NCBI GenBank assembly: GCA_945890865.1
Contig: CAMDDB010000005.1
Span: 110,620 to 174,619 of the forward strand
Direction of reading: 5' to 3'
DNA length: 64,000 nucleotides
Source: Flavobacterium psychrophilum
Lineage (GTDB): Bacteria; Bacteroidota; Bacteroidia; Flavobacteriales; Flavobacteriaceae
Shown here: one piece after another, positions 62,474-64,000 of the stretch
Layout of the letters: each line of letters starts with the position of its first letter
Position numbering within the stretch: position 1 is the first letter of the stretch
The notes under the pieces: generated by a model
What the model was told of the DNA's origin: nothing
What the model saw: the letters and a program-made list of their open reading frames with translations, nothing else
The model's database searches: none
Position numbers and translations under genes: made by a program

Positions 62474-63706
62474 TTGAATTTAGAATATTTCATAGCCAAA
62501 AGACTAATTGCTGCTAAAAGTTATAAAAGTAGTATTTCTTCGCCAATTATAAAAATTGCGATTGCGGCAATTGCGATCGGAATAATCATGATGATTATGG
62601 CGGTGGCAACTGGTGTGGGTTTGCAGGATAAAATTAGGGAGAAAGTTTCAGCTTTTAATGGACATATTATCATATCTAATTTTGACGACAATCAATCGCA
62701 AGTTTCAACCGAACCAATTTCTATCAATCAAAGTTTTTATCCCAAATTTAAAAACGTAGAAGGCATAAACTATGTGCAAGCTGTAGCCAGTAAAGCTGGA
62801 ATCATTCGCACAGAAAAGGCTTTTGAAGGAATTATTTTTAAAGGGGTAGGTAAAGAATATCATTTTGCTAATTTAGAAGAATATTTGGTAGCGGGGACGT
62901 TGCCCAATCTAAAATCGGAACTCAATACAGAAGTTTTAATATCCGAATATTTAGCTAAGCGACTCCAATTAAAAGTAGGCGATTCTTTTTTGACGTTTTT
63001 CATGAAAGAAAACGGAAAATTACCCAACAAAAGAAATTTTAAAATCACAGGAATATACAATTCGGGTTTTCAAGAGTTTGATGCTACTTATGTTATCGGA
63101 GATATTCGCCATGTGCAACGCATCAACAAATGGCAGCCCACAGAGGTAGGCGCCTTCGAAGTTTTTATTGATGATTTCTCAAAAATCAAAGAAAAAGGAG
63201 AAGCCGTTTATAAAGAAATTCCAGCGACTTACAACAGTACTACCATCGAAGAAAAGTACTACAGCATCTTTGAATGGCTCAAATTATTTGACTTTAATAT
63301 TGTTGTGATTTTAATTGTAATGATCGTCGTAGCTACAATTAATATGGTAGTAGCGCTTTTAGTGCTTATTCTGGAGCGCACCCAGATGATCGGTATTTTA
63401 AAGGCAATGGGTGCTACCAATTGGAATGTTCGAAAGATATTTTTGTACAATGCGTTCTATTTAATTGTAAGAGGATTATTTTGGGGAAATGCTATTGCAC
63501 TGACCTTATTGTTTGCTCAAAAATATTTCGGCATTATCCAGCTCAACCCCGAAAGCTATTATGTAAATCAAGCCCCAGTTAGTATTAATTTTATGCACAT
63601 AGCATTATTGAATGCCGGTACTGTAGTGGTTTGCTTGCTGGTATTGCTCATTCCTTCTTATCTTATTACTAAAATTTCACCCGTTAAAGCCATTCGCTTC
63701 GATTAA
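62474..63706 (+). CDS. LolC/E-like FtsX-family ABC transporter permease
   Basis: This 410-residue protein has a first helix (about 26-48), a large periplasmic domain (about 50-270) and three C-terminal helices (about 273-402). It ends in the KAIRFD tail of the LolC/LolE type. It probably extracts or exports lipoproteins or lipids. The start is TTG at 62474 (reads MNLEYFIAKRL), because a stop lies just upstream in frame and the next ATG is 38 codons on, inside the membrane segment. No ATPase gene is adjacent. Confidence 0.88.
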   Translation: MNLEYFIAKRLIAAKSYKSSISSPIIKIAIAAIAIGIIMMIMAVATGVGLQDKIREKVSAFNGHIIISNFDDNQSQVSTEPISINQSFYPKFKNVEGINYVQAVASKAGIIRTEKAFEGIIFKGVGKEYHFANLEEYLVAGTLPNLKSELNTEVLISEYLAKRLQLKVGDSFLTFFMKENGKLPNKRNFKITGIYNSGFQEFDATYVIGDIRHVQRINKWQPTEVGAFEVFIDDFSKIKEKGEAVYKEIPATYNSTTIEEKYYSIFEWLKLFDFNIVVILIVMIVVATINMVVALLVLILERTQMIGILKAMGATNWNVRKIFLYNAFYLIVRGLFWGNAIALTLLFAQKYFGIIQLNPESYYVNQAPVSINFMHIALLNAGTVVVCLLVLLIPSYLITKISPVKAIRFD

Positions 63707-63858
63707 TTGCCCCCTCTTCCACATTCTTTCTTCGATTTGTGATTCATAATTTATATATGGATAAGTGTTATTATTTCAAGAGTTTGTTTATCTTTTTCAC
63801 TCGTTATCAATGAGTTGGAGGGTATGGCAAAAAACTTTAAAAAAAGTATACAAAATAT

Positions 63859-63890
63859 TTGGAAAATAGAGCTTTGCGTTAGTATCTTTG
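63859..63890 (+). promoter_or_regulatory. Strong promoter at the right end of the window
   Basis: TTG at 63859-63861, a 21-bp spacer and TATCTTTG at 63883-63890, with A/T-rich upstream sequence. It drives a transcript that leaves the window. A second A/T-rich promoter-like block begins near 63960. Confidence 0.65.
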
Positions 63891-63893
63891 CCG

Positions 63894-63941
63894 ACCCTAA
63901 ACGCCAGAGATGGTGGGATTGTAAAGTTGATAGGTTAGGGT
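63894..63941 (+). other. Hairpin at the start of the transcript leaving the window
   Basis: ACCCTAA (63894-63900) pairs with TTAGGGT (63935-63941) across a 34-nt loop, immediately after the promoter. No tRNA or known RNA is seen in it. Confidence 0.35.
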
Positions 63942-64000
63942 TATGGTATTATTTTGAGGGATAAAAAATATTTTTTCAAAAAAACTTGTTTGATTAAAAA

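Noticed and set aside
63824..63964. 46-codon open frame at the right end
   Set aside because: It reads through the strong promoter at 63859-63890, is very rich in Trp, and matches nothing I know. More likely chance.

Overview
The window is a 64 kb chromosomal stretch of a low-GC Bacteroidota genome, most likely Flavobacteriaceae and close to Flavobacterium. The gene content supports this: gliding and type IX secretion genes (gldA, a porT/sprT-like gene, two type IX cargo proteins), GLPGLI proteins, a split methionine synthase, a TamL-type BamA lipoprotein, and many Bacteroidota promoters of the form TTG-N(18-22)-TAnnTTTG with no Shine-Dalgarno sites. No phage, insertion sequence, CRISPR array or rRNA gene is visible. 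It reads as a core region with a few accessory loci.

Layout. 1-9 kb: FtsX-type permease, TonB-dependent receptor, accD-fbaA-tamL (minus) and a divergent TrmH/SpoU methyltransferase. 9-17 kb (minus): ubiE-porT, folA, a type IX cargo gene, thyA, nucleoside permease, DUF151/UVR protein, etfB-etfA. 17-30 kb: pdhB, a DUF5686 outer-membrane protein, a membrane pyrophosphatase with an unusual Cys-rich tail, deoxynucleoside kinase, and a GLPGLI-GLPGLI-beta-barrel operon. 29.6-36.1 kb is a methionine/SAM locus: metK diverges from a split metH (two genes) and metF. The 509-bp region between them holds a SAM-I riboswitch before metH and a structured, U-tract-ended leader before metK. 36-43 kb: gldA, DAHP synthase/chorismate mutase, rsgA-dtd-small membrane protein-MazG-like-aroA, and a second type IX cargo. 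43.5-52.9 kb: tRNA-Pro(GGG), queA, kynU and a ureohydrolase, then a photorepair operon (flavin reductase, a 45-residue DUF2256 zinc ribbon, cry-DASH, Fe-S photolyase), kmo and a cupin. 53-59 kb: an ExbB-ExbD-ExbD-TonB energy-transduction operon carrying a PstS-like lipoprotein and a TPR protein. 59-64 kb: queE, a methyltransferase, a YkgJ protein, NamZ and a LolC/E-like permease. The window ends in a strong promoter region whose gene lies outside.

How the genes fit together. The TonB operon would energise receptors such as the one at 1.5 kb. MetK, split MetH and MetF form the activated-methyl cycle, and the local RNA elements probably sense its product. FolA and ThyA couple folate to dTMP synthesis, alongside a nucleoside permease and a deoxynucleoside kinase. 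KynU and Kmo are two steps of the kynurenine pathway, placed on either side of light-dependent DNA repair genes.

The pattern the gene list does not explain is a set of degenerate heptamer (and one octamer) arrays. They are mostly four 7-bp units anchored on TTC, and they lie in at least seven spacers and twice inside the aroA coding sequence.
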